NCBI RefSeq assembly: GCF_029814175.1
Contig: NZ_CP122312.1
Span: 806,001-870,000 of the forward strand
Reading direction: 5' to 3'
Origin: Halospeciosus flavus
GTDB lineage: Archaea > Halobacteriota > Halobacteria > Halobacteriales > Halobacteriaceae
Length of the DNA stretch: 64,000 nucleotides
Of this stretch, positions 7,901 through 15,846 are shown in pieces. The notes under the pieces are model-generated. The model saw only the letters and a program-made list of their open reading frames with translations, did not search any database and was not told the origin of the DNA. A program made the translations under genes and the position numbers. The stretch's first letter is position 1; each line of letters opens with the position of its first letter.

Positions 7901-9175
7901 CTAGAAACCACCCGTGAGGATGGCGTCGAAGACGAACTGGCCGGCACTCCACGCCGAGTAGATGGCCAGCAGGATGAGCGCGCTGTTCACGAGGTTCAGT
8001 TTCCACCCGTTCGTGTACTCGCCCATGACCTCGTCGTCGTTGACCGCCCAGAACAGCAGGAGGGCGGTGATGGGGAGGCCGACGACGCCGTTGTACGCCG
8101 GGAAGAGGATGATCATGTCGATGACGCTCAAGCCGAGGTACTGGTGGACGAGCGGCGAGAGGCTACCGAGCGCGACGCCGCCGACGTAGACGGCCTTGAA
8201 CACGCGGCTACTGTCGGCGACGTCGCCGCCGAGCGCCTCGGGAATCATGTAGGCGGGCGCCCACATGATTGGGACGATGCTGTTGAACGCGGCCGCGAGC
8301 GTCCCGACGAGGAAGACGACCATCGCCCACTCGCCGAGGATGGAGGCGAGGGCCTTCCCGGGCGTGATGAACGTCTGGAGTTGCTCGTAGCCCGCGGGAC
8401 GCAGGACCGCGGCCGCGGCGACGACGATGGCGATGGTCGTGACTCCGCCGACCGCGTAACCGATGGCGAGGTCGCGACGCATCGTCGGTACGTCCGAGCG
8501 GTCGGTCCACCCCTTCTTCTCGACGAGTTGGGACTCGAGGAAGAAGTTGGGCCAGAGCGCCGTCGTCCCGAGGATACTCACGGCGAGGGCCATCGACCCG
8601 GGGGACAGTCCCGTCGGGACGAACCCAGTGGCCATCGCGGTGAGGTCGGGACTGCTCGCTCCCGCGACGAGGAGGTAGGCGAGCAGGAGTCCGAACATCA
8701 TCGCGACCATGATCTTCTCGACGGCGTCGTAGCCGAGGACACCGACGACGATGGCGGCGAGGCCGGTCAGGTAGGCGAATGGCTCCCACCCGATCGCCTG
8801 GAGGTCGAGGAGGACGACGATGCCCTTCCCGACGGCCGCAGTCAGTTCGAGTGTCCAGGCGACACAGCCGATAGAGAGGAGTACCATGACGGCCGTCGCG
8901 AGTTTCGACCCGAGTTTCTCCTGGGCGAACGCCGCGAGCGACTCTCCGTGGATGCCGAGTCGGGCGCTCATGTCCTGGGCCACGAACCCGAGGAGCACCG
9001 CGCCGACGACGGCCCACAGCAGCGTGTAGCCGTACCTGACGCCGGCGGAACTCGCGATGAACACTGACCCCGACCCGAAGTAACTCGCCACCATCACGAG
9101 CGCGAGTCCGTACTTCTGGAAGAACTCCGAGATTGAGGGAATCGATGCACTGTCGGTGAGGTCTACCGTACTCAT
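7901..9175 (-). CDS. Nramp-superfamily transporter with altered metal-site residues
   Basis: The 424-residue protein has about 11 membrane segments and an Nramp-like start (VASYFGSGSVFIASSAG, then YGYTLLWAVVGAVLLGFVAQ). Where Mn/Fe-transporting Nramp proteins have DPGN in TM1, this one has GSGS, so the metal-binding Asp and Asn are missing. In TM6 the canonical MPHN position reads LWPN (in TTALWPNFFLESQLV), so the Met and His are also changed. Fold assignment is fairly safe but substrate is open; relatives with altered sites include Mg2+ and Al3+ transporters. It is first in an operon with the TauE-like gene. A 261-nt divergent gap lies upstream. Confidence 0.75.
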   Translation of the reverse strand: MSTVDLTDSASIPSISEFFQKYGLALVMVASYFGSGSVFIASSAGVRYGYTLLWAVVGAVLLGFVAQDMSARLGIHGESLAAFAQEKLGSKLATAVMVLLSIGCVAWTLELTAAVGKGIVVLLDLQAIGWEPFAYLTGLAAIVVGVLGYDAVEKIMVAMMFGLLLAYLLVAGASSPDLTAMATGFVPTGLSPGSMALAVSILGTTALWPNFFLESQLVEKKGWTDRSDVPTMRRDLAIGYAVGGVTTIAIVVAAAAVLRPAGYEQLQTFITPGKALASILGEWAMVVFLVGTLAAAFNSIVPIMWAPAYMIPEALGGDVADSSRVFKAVYVGGVALGSLSPLVHQYLGLSVIDMIILFPAYNGVVGLPITALLLFWAVNDDEVMGEYTNGWKLNLVNSALILLAIYSAWSAGQFVFDAILTGGF

Positions 9176-9436
9176 AGTTCGTTGATAGGTGCGGCAAACA
9201 CTCTGCGAGACACTGCAACGGCGGCTAGCTTTCGACCCAATACTGAAACGAACAATCGACTCGTCTCAGATTCGTCTCACTTTCAAGTGCGCTTCTACGT
9301 CAAAAGACGTTGTGGCCGATGGCGGCGTATACTGCTGTATTCGGCCGTCACTTCCAATACGGTCGTCGTCGGGCGGTCGGTGGAACTATCGTGTACGTAG
9401 AAACTTTTCAGCGTGACTCCCGTCCGTTCCGACACG

Positions 9437-9877
9437 ATGAGTCAGGACTACACCGGAGAAGACCTCTCCGACGAGGACCACTCGAACGAGGACTTCAGGG
9501 GGTGTGACTTCTCGGACGCAGACCTCTCCGACGCGGTTCTCCAGGGTGCGACGCTCGCGGAGGCGGACCTCTCCAGCGTCGACATGTCCGGTGCCGACCT
9601 CGCCGGGGCCGACGTGACGGGGGCGGACCTCTCCAGCGCTGACCTCTCGGACGCCGACCTCTCGAACGTCGACTTCTCGGGTGCGAGCATCGACTCGGCC
9701 GACCTCTCCGGGTCGTCGCTCGACGGCGCGACCCTCTCGGGGGTGGACATCCAGCGGAGCGACCTCTCGGGTGCGACGTTCGACGGGGCGGAACTCGACG
9801 GCGTCGACATCCAGTCGTCGGACTACGACCGGGAGGCGGTCGAAGAGCAGGCGGCGACCGTCGACCTCGAAGGCTGA
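9437..9877 (+). CDS. Soluble pentapeptide-repeat protein
   Basis: The 146-residue protein is almost wholly built of A-D-L-S-x repeats (ADLSSADLSDADLSNVDFSG), giving about 22 consecutive pentapeptides and thus five coils of a right-handed beta helix. There is no signal peptide or membrane segment. ATG 9437 was chosen because the repeats begin soon after it; the in-frame GTG 9413 adds only eight residues. Such proteins can mimic DNA or act as scaffolds, but no function follows from sequence alone. It is followed 58 nt later by a second protein of the same kind. Confidence 0.85.
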   Translation: MSQDYTGEDLSDEDHSNEDFRGCDFSDADLSDAVLQGATLAEADLSSVDMSGADLAGADVTGADLSSADLSDADLSNVDFSGASIDSADLSGSSLDGATLSGVDIQRSDLSGATFDGAELDGVDIQSSDYDREAVEEQAATVDLEG

Positions 9878-9935
9878 GTCACTCTGACCACGGTGCGCTC
9901 GGGTCTTTTTCCCCTCGAACGACGAAGGGACGTGC

Positions 9936-10565
9936 ATGTCCGAGAACGAGCTCATCGCGGCATCGAAGTCGGGGGCGGACATGTCGAACGCCGACCTGAG
10001 TGGGCGCACCTTCGACGAGGTGAACTTCTCGCGAGCGAACCTCGTGACGGTCGACATGTCCGAAGTAGCACTGGGTGAGGCGGACTTCTCGCAGGCGAAC
10101 CTCGTCGGCGCCGACCTCTCTGACGTCCGGTCGGGGGGCGGCGCGGCCGTCGACCTCGGCGAGAGCGGCGCGGGCGGGGAGACCAAGTACGCCGACTTCT
10201 CCAGTGCGCACCTCCTCTCCGCGGACATCTCCGAGGCGGAGTTCGAGGCGGTCGACTTCGTCACCGCCAACCTCGTCGAAGTCGACCTCTCGGACGCGAC
10301 CTTCGAGACCATCACCTTCTCGGGCGCGAACCTCGCGGGCGCGGACGTCTCCAGCGCCTCGCTCTCGGGTGCGGACTTCTCCGACGCCAACCTCCGGTTG
10401 GCCGACCTCTCGGACGCGGACCTCTCGGACGCCGACTTCACGGGCGCGACGCTCCGCGGGGCGGAACTCGGCGGGGCGACCCTCGACGGCGCGACGTTCG
10501 AGTCGACCGTCCTCGACGGGGCGAACCTCCCCCCGGGCTTCGAACCCGAACGGAAAGAAGAGTGA
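9936..10565 (+). CDS. Soluble pentapeptide-repeat protein
   Basis: This 209-residue protein is a paralogue of the preceding gene product. A first block of repeats (about residues 12-60) is separated from the main block (about 82-195) by a Gly-rich insertion, RSGGGAAVDLGESGAGGE, likely a loop out of the beta helix. The repeats are of the A-D-L-S-x type and end in a charged tail FEPERKEE. No signal, membrane segment or catalytic motif is seen. It probably shares a transcript with the gene at 9437 and converges on the beta-propeller gene with a 3-nt gap. Confidence 0.85.
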   Translation: MSENELIAASKSGADMSNADLSGRTFDEVNFSRANLVTVDMSEVALGEADFSQANLVGADLSDVRSGGGAAVDLGESGAGGETKYADFSSAHLLSADISEAEFEAVDFVTANLVEVDLSDATFETITFSGANLAGADVSSASLSGADFSDANLRLADLSDADLSDADFTGATLRGAELGGATLDGATFESTVLDGANLPPGFEPERKEE

Positions 10566-10568
10566 GCC

Positions 10569-11525
10569 TCAGTTCTCCTTCTGGATGACGACGCCGCTCG
10601 CGCCGACCGCGACGTCGAACGCGCCGACCGCGACGCCGTTGAGCGTCTCCCCGGTGGGTGTCTCCTCTTCGGTGAGTTCGCCGCTCTCCTCGAGGTCGAA
10701 GACCCGGCCACCGCCGGCGACGCCGAGCGTCTCCGTCTGGTCGCAGTCGACGTCGTTGATGCTACTGCTGCCGTGGTCGTCGACCCGCCACTGGACGCCG
10801 TCGTAGTGACAGACCTTCCCGTCGCCGCTCACCCAGACGTCTTCGACCTCGGTCTCGACGACTTCGGGTTCCGACTCGACGTCGGTGGCGTCTTCGCCCT
10901 CTTCGTCTTCTTCCTGTCGTTCGGGACGCGTCTCGCCAGGTTGGCGACAGACGGTGCTGTAGAGGGTAACGTCGGTCCCGACGAGTGAGGCGTCCCACTT
11001 CTCGCCGTCCTCGGTCGCGTAGACGGCCCCGTCGTCGTCGGCGGCGAACCCTCGGCGCTCGCCACAGAAGTCGATGCCCGTCAACTCCGCGCCGGTCCCT
11101 GGCCGGACGTGGCGCCACGTCCCTTCCTCGCCGTTCGCGAGGCTGTAGTGGACGTACCCCGACGCGTCCACCACGTAGACGTTGGCCGCGCCGCCGTGAC
11201 CGGTCACCGCGACGTCGTTGTGCGCGTTCCGGAAGTCACCGACCTGGTGTTCGTGCAGTTCGTCGGCCACGACGTCGTACTCGCCGACGGTCCCACTCGA
11301 CCCGACGAACCAGACTCGTTCGCCGTCCGCGGTGACGTCGACGCCGTAGAGGGAGTTCCCCTCGTTTCGCGGTCCCTCCTCGACGATCGGTTCCCACCCG
11401 TCGCCCTCGTAGGCGAGGACGAGTCCGTCACTCCCGGTTGCGTACGCTTCCCCTCCGTCGACGACTACGTCGTAGAGACTACTCGCCGTCGGCGTCTCTA
11501 CGAGTGTCCACTCCTGCTCAGACAT
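10569..11525 (-). CDS. Beta-propeller (BNR/Ycf48-like) protein
   Basis: The 318-residue protein repeats a beta-propeller blade pattern of LYDVVVDGGEAYATGSDG type about six times (for example SLYGVDVTADGERVWFVGSSG, LTGIDFCGERRGFAADDDG, LNGVAVGAFDVAVGASG). This resembles photosystem-II-stability-factor/BNR-like propellers. A highly acidic insertion (about residues 205-230, EEDEEGEDATDVESEPE) interrupts the middle. There is no signal peptide, so it is probably cytosolic. It is likely a binding or scaffold protein, partner unknown. It lies tail-to-tail with the pentapeptide gene. Confidence 0.7.
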   Translation of the reverse strand: MSEQEWTLVETPTASSLYDVVVDGGEAYATGSDGLVLAYEGDGWEPIVEEGPRNEGNSLYGVDVTADGERVWFVGSSGTVGEYDVVADELHEHQVGDFRNAHNDVAVTGHGGAANVYVVDASGYVHYSLANGEEGTWRHVRPGTGAELTGIDFCGERRGFAADDDGAVYATEDGEKWDASLVGTDVTLYSTVCRQPGETRPERQEEDEEGEDATDVESEPEVVETEVEDVWVSGDGKVCHYDGVQWRVDDHGSSSINDVDCDQTETLGVAGGGRVFDLEESGELTEEETPTGETLNGVAVGAFDVAVGASGVVIQKEN

Positions 11526-11631
11526 ACACTATTTATACGAACTCTGGACTTATGAAAGCAAGACGTTACGGTGAGCGAGGCACGCGGTCACTAGCGGCGG
11601 AGTCACGACTCGTTCAGTTACGACGTACCCG

Positions 11632-11662
11632 AGAAAGCAAGCCAGTGGAGGGATTTGTAACC
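11632..11662 (-). repeat. Partial duplicate of the tRNA-Thr 3' end (possible att scar)
   Basis: The plus-strand text around 11632-11662 contains AGAAAGC, then GTGGAGGGATTTG. The same block, including the AGAAAG lying outside the tRNA, is found at the 3' end of the complete tRNA-Thr at 11731-11755. The duplicate keeps the T-arm side and degrades after it. Elements that use a tRNA 3' end as att site leave such copies, so this may be the remnant of a lost integrated element. Confidence 0.45.
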
Positions 11663-11735
11663 ACGGTCGGAGCAATGCTCCTCCCTGCTTCAAGCCCCTC
11701 AACAGCGTTCACTGCTCACGTCGTCCGCAGTAGAA

Positions 11736-11808
11736 AGCCGGTGGAGGGATTTGAACCCTCGGCCTATTCCTTACGAAGGAATCGCTCTGCCAGCTGAGCT
11801 ACACCGGC
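11736..11808 (-). tRNA. tRNA-Thr(CGT)
   Basis: On the minus strand the acceptor arm pairs GCCGGTG (11808-11802) with CACCGGC (11743-11737), followed by a discriminator T. The D arm contains GCTCAGCTGGCAGAGC. The anticodon stem ATTCC/GGAAT encloses the loop TTCGTAA, anticodon CGT, reading Thr ACG. The T arm is GAGGGTTCAAATCCCTC. CCA is not encoded. No intron is seen. Confidence 0.95.
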
Positions 11809-11867
11809 GAGGTGTACCGTCTAACTTCACTTATTCGTAGCCGGATGACGGAAATAAGGCTTCCGTT

Positions 11868-12932
11868 TCAGGTCCGGATCAGACGGACGTCGAGGACCAC
11901 GTTCAGTTCGTGGGGAGCGTACGACCGGACGGTGTGTTCGGTCTCGACGACGACGTCGTACTCGTCGCCGGCGGCGGCCTCGATGGACTCGATGCCGGGA
12001 CCGAACGGGTCCTCCTCGTGCTGGATGTCGTAGTAGTGGAGCACACACTCGTCGCCGGCGAAGGCGACGGCGGTGTCGAGGAACTCGTCGGCGCTGTGCG
12101 GGAGGTTCATCACGAGTCGGTCGGCCCAGTCGGTGTAGTCGTCGGTCAACTCCCGGACGTCGCCGGCGGCGGCGGTGATACAGCCGGTCGTCTCGTCCTG
12201 GCCCTCGTCTCCGTTCTCGTCAGCTTCGGCCGCCGACTCGGGCCACGCCTCGCCGACGCGGCAGGCGGGGACGCCGTTGCGCTCGGCGTTCCGCAGGAGG
12301 TAGTCGATGGCCACTTCGTTGATGTCCGCGGCCACCACCTCGGCGCCGCGGTCGGCCATCGGGACGGCGTAGGGGCCGACGCCCGCGAACATGTCGAGGG
12401 CGTGTTCTCCCGCCTCGACCTGCTCGACGACGCGGTTGCGCTCGGTGGCGAGGCGCGGCGAGAAGTACACCTCCGCGATGTCGAGTTCGAACTCGTAGCC
12501 GTACTCGCGGTGGATGGTCACGGTGCCGTCGCCCGCGAGGACGTCCCAGTCGCGCACGCGCGTCTCCCCTTTCACCTTCGAGGCGCGGTTGACCACCGTC
12601 TCCGCGCGGATGGCCGACTCCATCACCGCGTCGGCGATCTCCTCGGCCCGCGTGCGGTCGTCCTCGTCGACGATGACGATGTCGCCGAGGCGCTCGTAGG
12701 AGGGGTCGAACCCGAGGATGTCCGCGGGCATCGTCTGCGTCTCGCGCTCGGCGACGTCCCGTTCCACGACGTCAAGGTCGTCCGGGACGGCGTCGGCGTC
12801 GACGACGGGGAGGTAAAGCCACCCCTCCTCGCCCTCGATCCGGAGCGACTGGTCGAGCAGGTCGTCCTCGGCGAGGCGGGTACGGGTGTCCTCGCCCTCC
12901 GAGACTGGGACGCGGACGCAGGGCGCTCGCAT
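11868..12932 (-). CDS. trm5: tRNA (guanine(37)-N1)-methyltransferase Trm5
   Basis: The 354-residue protein makes m1G37 in tRNA with S-adenosylmethionine, preventing frameshifts. The archaeal Trm5 layout is visible: an N-terminal domain (RAPCVRVPVSEGEDTRTRL), the AEVYFSPRLATERNRV segment before the SAM fold, motif I as ALDMFAGVGPYAVPMA, motif II as VVAADINEVAIDYL, and motif IV as LVMNLPHSADEFLDTA. An acidic insertion AAEADENGDEGQDET is a halophile feature. The frame is open much further upstream (to 13742), but ATG 12932 gives the expected N-terminus. It is divergent from dph5 across an 81-nt gap. Confidence 0.92.
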   Translation of the reverse strand: MRAPCVRVPVSEGEDTRTRLAEDDLLDQSLRIEGEEGWLYLPVVDADAVPDDLDVVERDVAERETQTMPADILGFDPSYERLGDIVIVDEDDRTRAEEIADAVMESAIRAETVVNRASKVKGETRVRDWDVLAGDGTVTIHREYGYEFELDIAEVYFSPRLATERNRVVEQVEAGEHALDMFAGVGPYAVPMADRGAEVVAADINEVAIDYLLRNAERNGVPACRVGEAWPESAAEADENGDEGQDETTGCITAAAGDVRELTDDYTDWADRLVMNLPHSADEFLDTAVAFAGDECVLHYYDIQHEEDPFGPGIESIEAAAGDEYDVVVETEHTVRSYAPHELNVVLDVRLIRT

Positions 12933-13013
12933 ACCCGGAATTCGCCGCGCGTCCGGTTTACCGTTTCCGTTCCGCACCGCGGCGCTTAACCGCCGGCCGT
13001 CCTCACCTCCGGT

Positions 13014-13808
13014 ATGCTCAGCTTCGTCGGTCTCGGTCTCTACGACGAGCACTCGATTACCGTCGAGGGCGCCGAGACGCTCCAGTCGGTCGACCGCGCG
13101 TTCGCCGAGTTCTACACCTCCCACCTCGTCGGCGCCGACGTCGAGGACGTCGAGGAGTACCACGGCATCGACATCGAGGTCCGCGACCGCCCGGGCGTCG
13201 AACAGCACCCCGAACCGATTCTCGACGCCGCCGAGGAGGGTCACGTCGCCTTCCTCACCGCGGGCGACACGATGATCTCGACCACGCACGTCGACCTCCG
13301 CCTGCGCGCCCACGAGCGCGGTGTCGACACCGAGGTGATTCACGCGCCCACCGCCGAGTCCGCGGCCTCCTCGCTCACTGGCCTCCAGAACTACCGCTTC
13401 GGGAAGGCGACGACGCTCCCCTTCGGGTGGGCGCACGGCGCCGAAGGCGTCCCGCAGAGCGTCGTCGACACGGTCGAGGACAACCGTGAGCGCGGACTCC
13501 ACACGCTCTGCTACCTCGACATCAAGGTCGACCACCCGGCCACCGAGGAGGACGAGTACATGACCGCCGACCACGCCGCCGGCCTGCTCGCGGCCCACTG
13601 GGACCCCGACGCGCTCGGCGTCGTCGTCGCCCGCGCGGGGAGCCCCGACCCCGTCGTCGCGGCCGACCGCCTCTCCGCACTCGCTGAGCGGGACTTCGGC
13701 GATCCACTCCACCTGCTCGTAATTCCGGGCGACCTCCACCACGTCGAGACCGACGCCCTCCGCGGTCTCGCGGGCGCGCCCGACGAACTCCTCCCGAGCG
13801 AGGACTGA
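13014..13808 (+). CDS. dphB: Diphthine synthase
   Basis: The 264-residue SAM-dependent methyltransferase has the tetrapyrrole-methylase fold and carries out the repeated methylations leading to diphthine on elongation factor 2. Recognisable stretches are MLSFVGLGLYDEHSITVEG at the N-terminus, VAFLTAGDTMISTTHVDLRL, and SGLQNYRFGK-type sequence written here as LTGLQNYRFGKATTLPF. Length matches archaeal DphB/Dph5. A likely TATA element (GCGCTTAACC, about 30 nt before the ATG) suggests a short or absent leader. It is divergent from trm5, and both modify the translation machinery. Confidence 0.95.
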   Translation: MLSFVGLGLYDEHSITVEGAETLQSVDRAFAEFYTSHLVGADVEDVEEYHGIDIEVRDRPGVEQHPEPILDAAEEGHVAFLTAGDTMISTTHVDLRLRAHERGVDTEVIHAPTAESAASSLTGLQNYRFGKATTLPFGWAHGAEGVPQSVVDTVEDNRERGLHTLCYLDIKVDHPATEEDEYMTADHAAGLLAAHWDPDALGVVVARAGSPDPVVAADRLSALAERDFGDPLHLLVIPGDLHHVETDALRGLAGAPDELLPSED

Positions 13809-13851
13809 GTCGTCTCTTTATAAGCCCCGTTCGAGTATATAAAGAGAGGAC
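13809..13851. terminator. 14-bp inverted repeat between convergent genes
   Basis: GTCGTCTCTTTATA (13809-13822) is matched by TATAAAGAGAGGAC (13838-13851) with one mismatch and a 15-nt loop. It starts directly after the dphB stop codon and lies 100 nt before the end of the convergent DUF2267 gene. A bidirectional termination hairpin is the simplest reading; a pair of opposed TATA elements is the alternative. Confidence 0.5.
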
Positions 13852-13952
13852 GGTTCGTTCCTCCCGCAAGCCCGTTACTCGCGTGTCGTGCCTCCCCGCT
13901 CGCCTTCCCGAGATTCTCGACGGCTCACGGTGTTCGCCGTCTCCGAATCTCG

Positions 13953-14705
13953 TTACTCCTCGAACAGCGGATCGTACGTCTCGGGGAGCTGAGCGCGCAT
14001 CTGCTCGAACTCGGACTCGCCGACGGTCTCCGCGAGCACGTCCGTCACCGCTTCGAGGTGCTGAATCGCGCGGGTCCGCGAGACGCTCTCCTCGTCGGCG
14101 ACGTGGGCGACGAGTTCGTCGAAGTCGTAGTCGAGGGCGCGCGCCGGTTCGTCCGGAACGAACCACTCGGCGGCCTCGTCGGGGAGGTGTTCGGCGACGT
14201 CCTCGGCCTCACCCTTGGAGACGCGCTCGCCGAGCACCTGGAGCGTCGCGCGACTCGCCCGCCGAGCGGTCGCCCGGTCGAGGTCGCCGCGGGACTCGAC
14301 GGCCTCAACGAAGGAGAGCGCGCCGAGCGCCTCGCCCGGTGCGAAGATAGCCTCGTACTCCGGGGGGAGTTGGGCGTAGGCGTCTTCGACCTCGTCGACG
14401 CCCGCGACGTCCGAGAGTGCCGCGACGACGGCCTGCGAGCGCTGCTCGGCCTCCGACTCGCTCACGTCGAGGCGCTCGGCGACGTGGTCGAGGAACTCCT
14501 CCAGCGAGTACGGTTCGGCCCGCGCCCGCTCGGTGTCGAGGAGTACCCGTCGGAACTGCTCGGGGAGTTGGTTACCGAGGTCGGCCGCTTCGCCGTGCGA
14601 GATACTCTCCGAGAGGGTCCGGAGCACGGCTTCGGCGGTCTCCTCGGCTTCGGAGTCCGATTCGAGTCCTGCGCGTCGCTCGACGATGTCGACGAATGCG
14701 GCCAT
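13953..14705 (-). CDS. Double DUF2267 protein
   Basis: The 250-residue protein holds two copies of the helical DUF2267 domain (about residues 1-125 and 125-250). Each shows the signature of a regularly spaced GEAADLGNQLPEQFRRVL or GEAEDVAEHLPDEAAEWF motif and a second half ending with QLPPEYEAIF or QLPETYDPLF. The function of DUF2267 is not known; it is often found near stress genes. A paralogue lies 184 nt upstream on the same strand. No membrane segment or signal is present. Confidence 0.85.
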   Translation of the reverse strand: MAAFVDIVERRAGLESDSEAEETAEAVLRTLSESISHGEAADLGNQLPEQFRRVLLDTERARAEPYSLEEFLDHVAERLDVSESEAEQRSQAVVAALSDVAGVDEVEDAYAQLPPEYEAIFAPGEALGALSFVEAVESRGDLDRATARRASRATLQVLGERVSKGEAEDVAEHLPDEAAEWFVPDEPARALDYDFDELVAHVADEESVSRTRAIQHLEAVTDVLAETVGESEFEQMRAQLPETYDPLFEE

Positions 14706-14864
14706 GGGGGATTACCTCGTCCGGAACGTCGAAGAGCGCCCTGTTGAATCTGGGGGCCAGATGAGGACAGAAACGTCGACCGATTCGGTGATTGACGTCG
14801 AAAAACGGTGAGAACGGCGTCGTAGGTCGCTGTTGCCCTCGGCTACGCCGCGGACTCGAAGACG

Positions 14865-14883
14865 CCACGGAACGGAGTTCCGT
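14865..14883 (-). terminator. Hairpin downstream of the second DUF2267 gene
   Basis: CACGGAAC and GTTCCGTG form an 8-bp perfect stem around a 3-nt loop, 7 nt past the stop codon of the gene at 14890-15669 on the minus strand. The position suggests a role in ending or stabilising that transcript, though no T-run follows closely. Confidence 0.4.
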
Positions 14884-14889
14884 GAACCA

Positions 14890-15669
14890 TTAGCTCGCTT
14901 CCGCTTCGCCGAAGAACTCCTCGTACTCGGGCGGTAACTCCGCGGTCGCCCGCTCCAGTTCGTCCTCGGGGACGACCTCGGCGAGCGTCCAGAGGACGGC
15001 CCGGGCGTACTCGTTGGCCGTCTCCTTGTCGACGTCCGCGAGGTCACCGACGCGGTCGAGGAACTCGACGGGGCCGTAGTCCTGCTCCGCGGCGGGGTCG
15101 TCGACGACGAGCGCGTCTTGCAGGTCCGCGGGGAGGAAGCGTGCGAGGTCCTCGGCTTCGCCCTTCGCGAGGCGCTCGCCGAAGGCTTCGAGGACGGCCG
15201 CGGAGACGTCGCGGGCCTCGGGGTCGGAGTCGAGACCGAGGCGCTCGCGCACCTCGGCGGCGAACGGTTCGCGTCGGACGGTTCCCGGCGGCTCGAACAC
15301 CTCGTCGTAGCCCGGCGGGAGCTGTTCGCGGGCGTTGGCGACTTCGTCCTCGCCGGCCGTCTCGGTGACGGCGACGCCGATGGCCTGGGCCTTCTCGGGG
15401 GTCGCCTCCCGGTCGAGACCGGCCCGCTCGGCGACCGTATCGTAGAACTCGTCGAGGTCCGGCGACTCGGGCACCTCCGCTTCGGTCGCCCCCTCCAGGA
15501 GCGCCTCGGAGGCGTCCGCGGGGAGCGTCTCCGCGAGGTCCTCGGCCTCACCACGGGAGATGCCCTCGCCGAGCGTCTTCAGAACTGCCCGCTCCGTCTG
15601 TTCGACCTGTTCGTCTGATTCGAACGCGTCGTTGAGCCGTGCGAGCTCGTAGAACTTCTGGGTCGGCAT
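14890..15669 (-). CDS. Double DUF2267 protein (paralogue)
   Basis: The 259-residue protein has the same two-domain DUF2267 architecture as the gene at 13953. The repeated motifs are GEAEDLAETLPADASEAL, QLPPGYDEVF, GEAEDLARFLPADLQDAL and ELPPEYEEFF. The start ATG 15669 follows GGAGGATCCCCCA on the minus strand, a good ribosome site. The two genes are close enough for a tandem duplication, but a 184-nt gap with a hairpin suggests separate regulation. Function is unknown. Confidence 0.85.
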   Translation of the reverse strand: MPTQKFYELARLNDAFESDEQVEQTERAVLKTLGEGISRGEAEDLAETLPADASEALLEGATEAEVPESPDLDEFYDTVAERAGLDREATPEKAQAIGVAVTETAGEDEVANAREQLPPGYDEVFEPPGTVRREPFAAEVRERLGLDSDPEARDVSAAVLEAFGERLAKGEAEDLARFLPADLQDALVVDDPAAEQDYGPVEFLDRVGDLADVDKETANEYARAVLWTLAEVVPEDELERATAELPPEYEEFFGEAEAS

Positions 15670-15846
15670 TGGGGGATCCTCCGTAGCGGGACGTCGAACG
15701 GAGACGGTTTGAGTCTGGTGTCCGATTCGCGCGCCGGCGTCGGCTACGGCCCCCGTGCTCGGTGGACTCGCACGAGCGCGAGCGCGGAGAAGGAGAAGAG
15801 ACGTCGACGCTCCACCGGTCGCGTGGACGCGTAGTCGGGTGGCCGA

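Noticed and set aside
5333..9067. 1244-residue plus-strand open frame
   Set aside because: It runs antisense through the channel, TauE-like and Nramp-like genes, has Arg/Glu/Asp-biased composition and no recognisable domain. Long antisense frames are normal at this GC content.
11868..13742. 624-residue frame joining trm5 to upstream sequence
   Set aside because: The part before 12932 is antisense to dphB and unrelated to Trm5. ATG 12932 gives the family's N-terminus.
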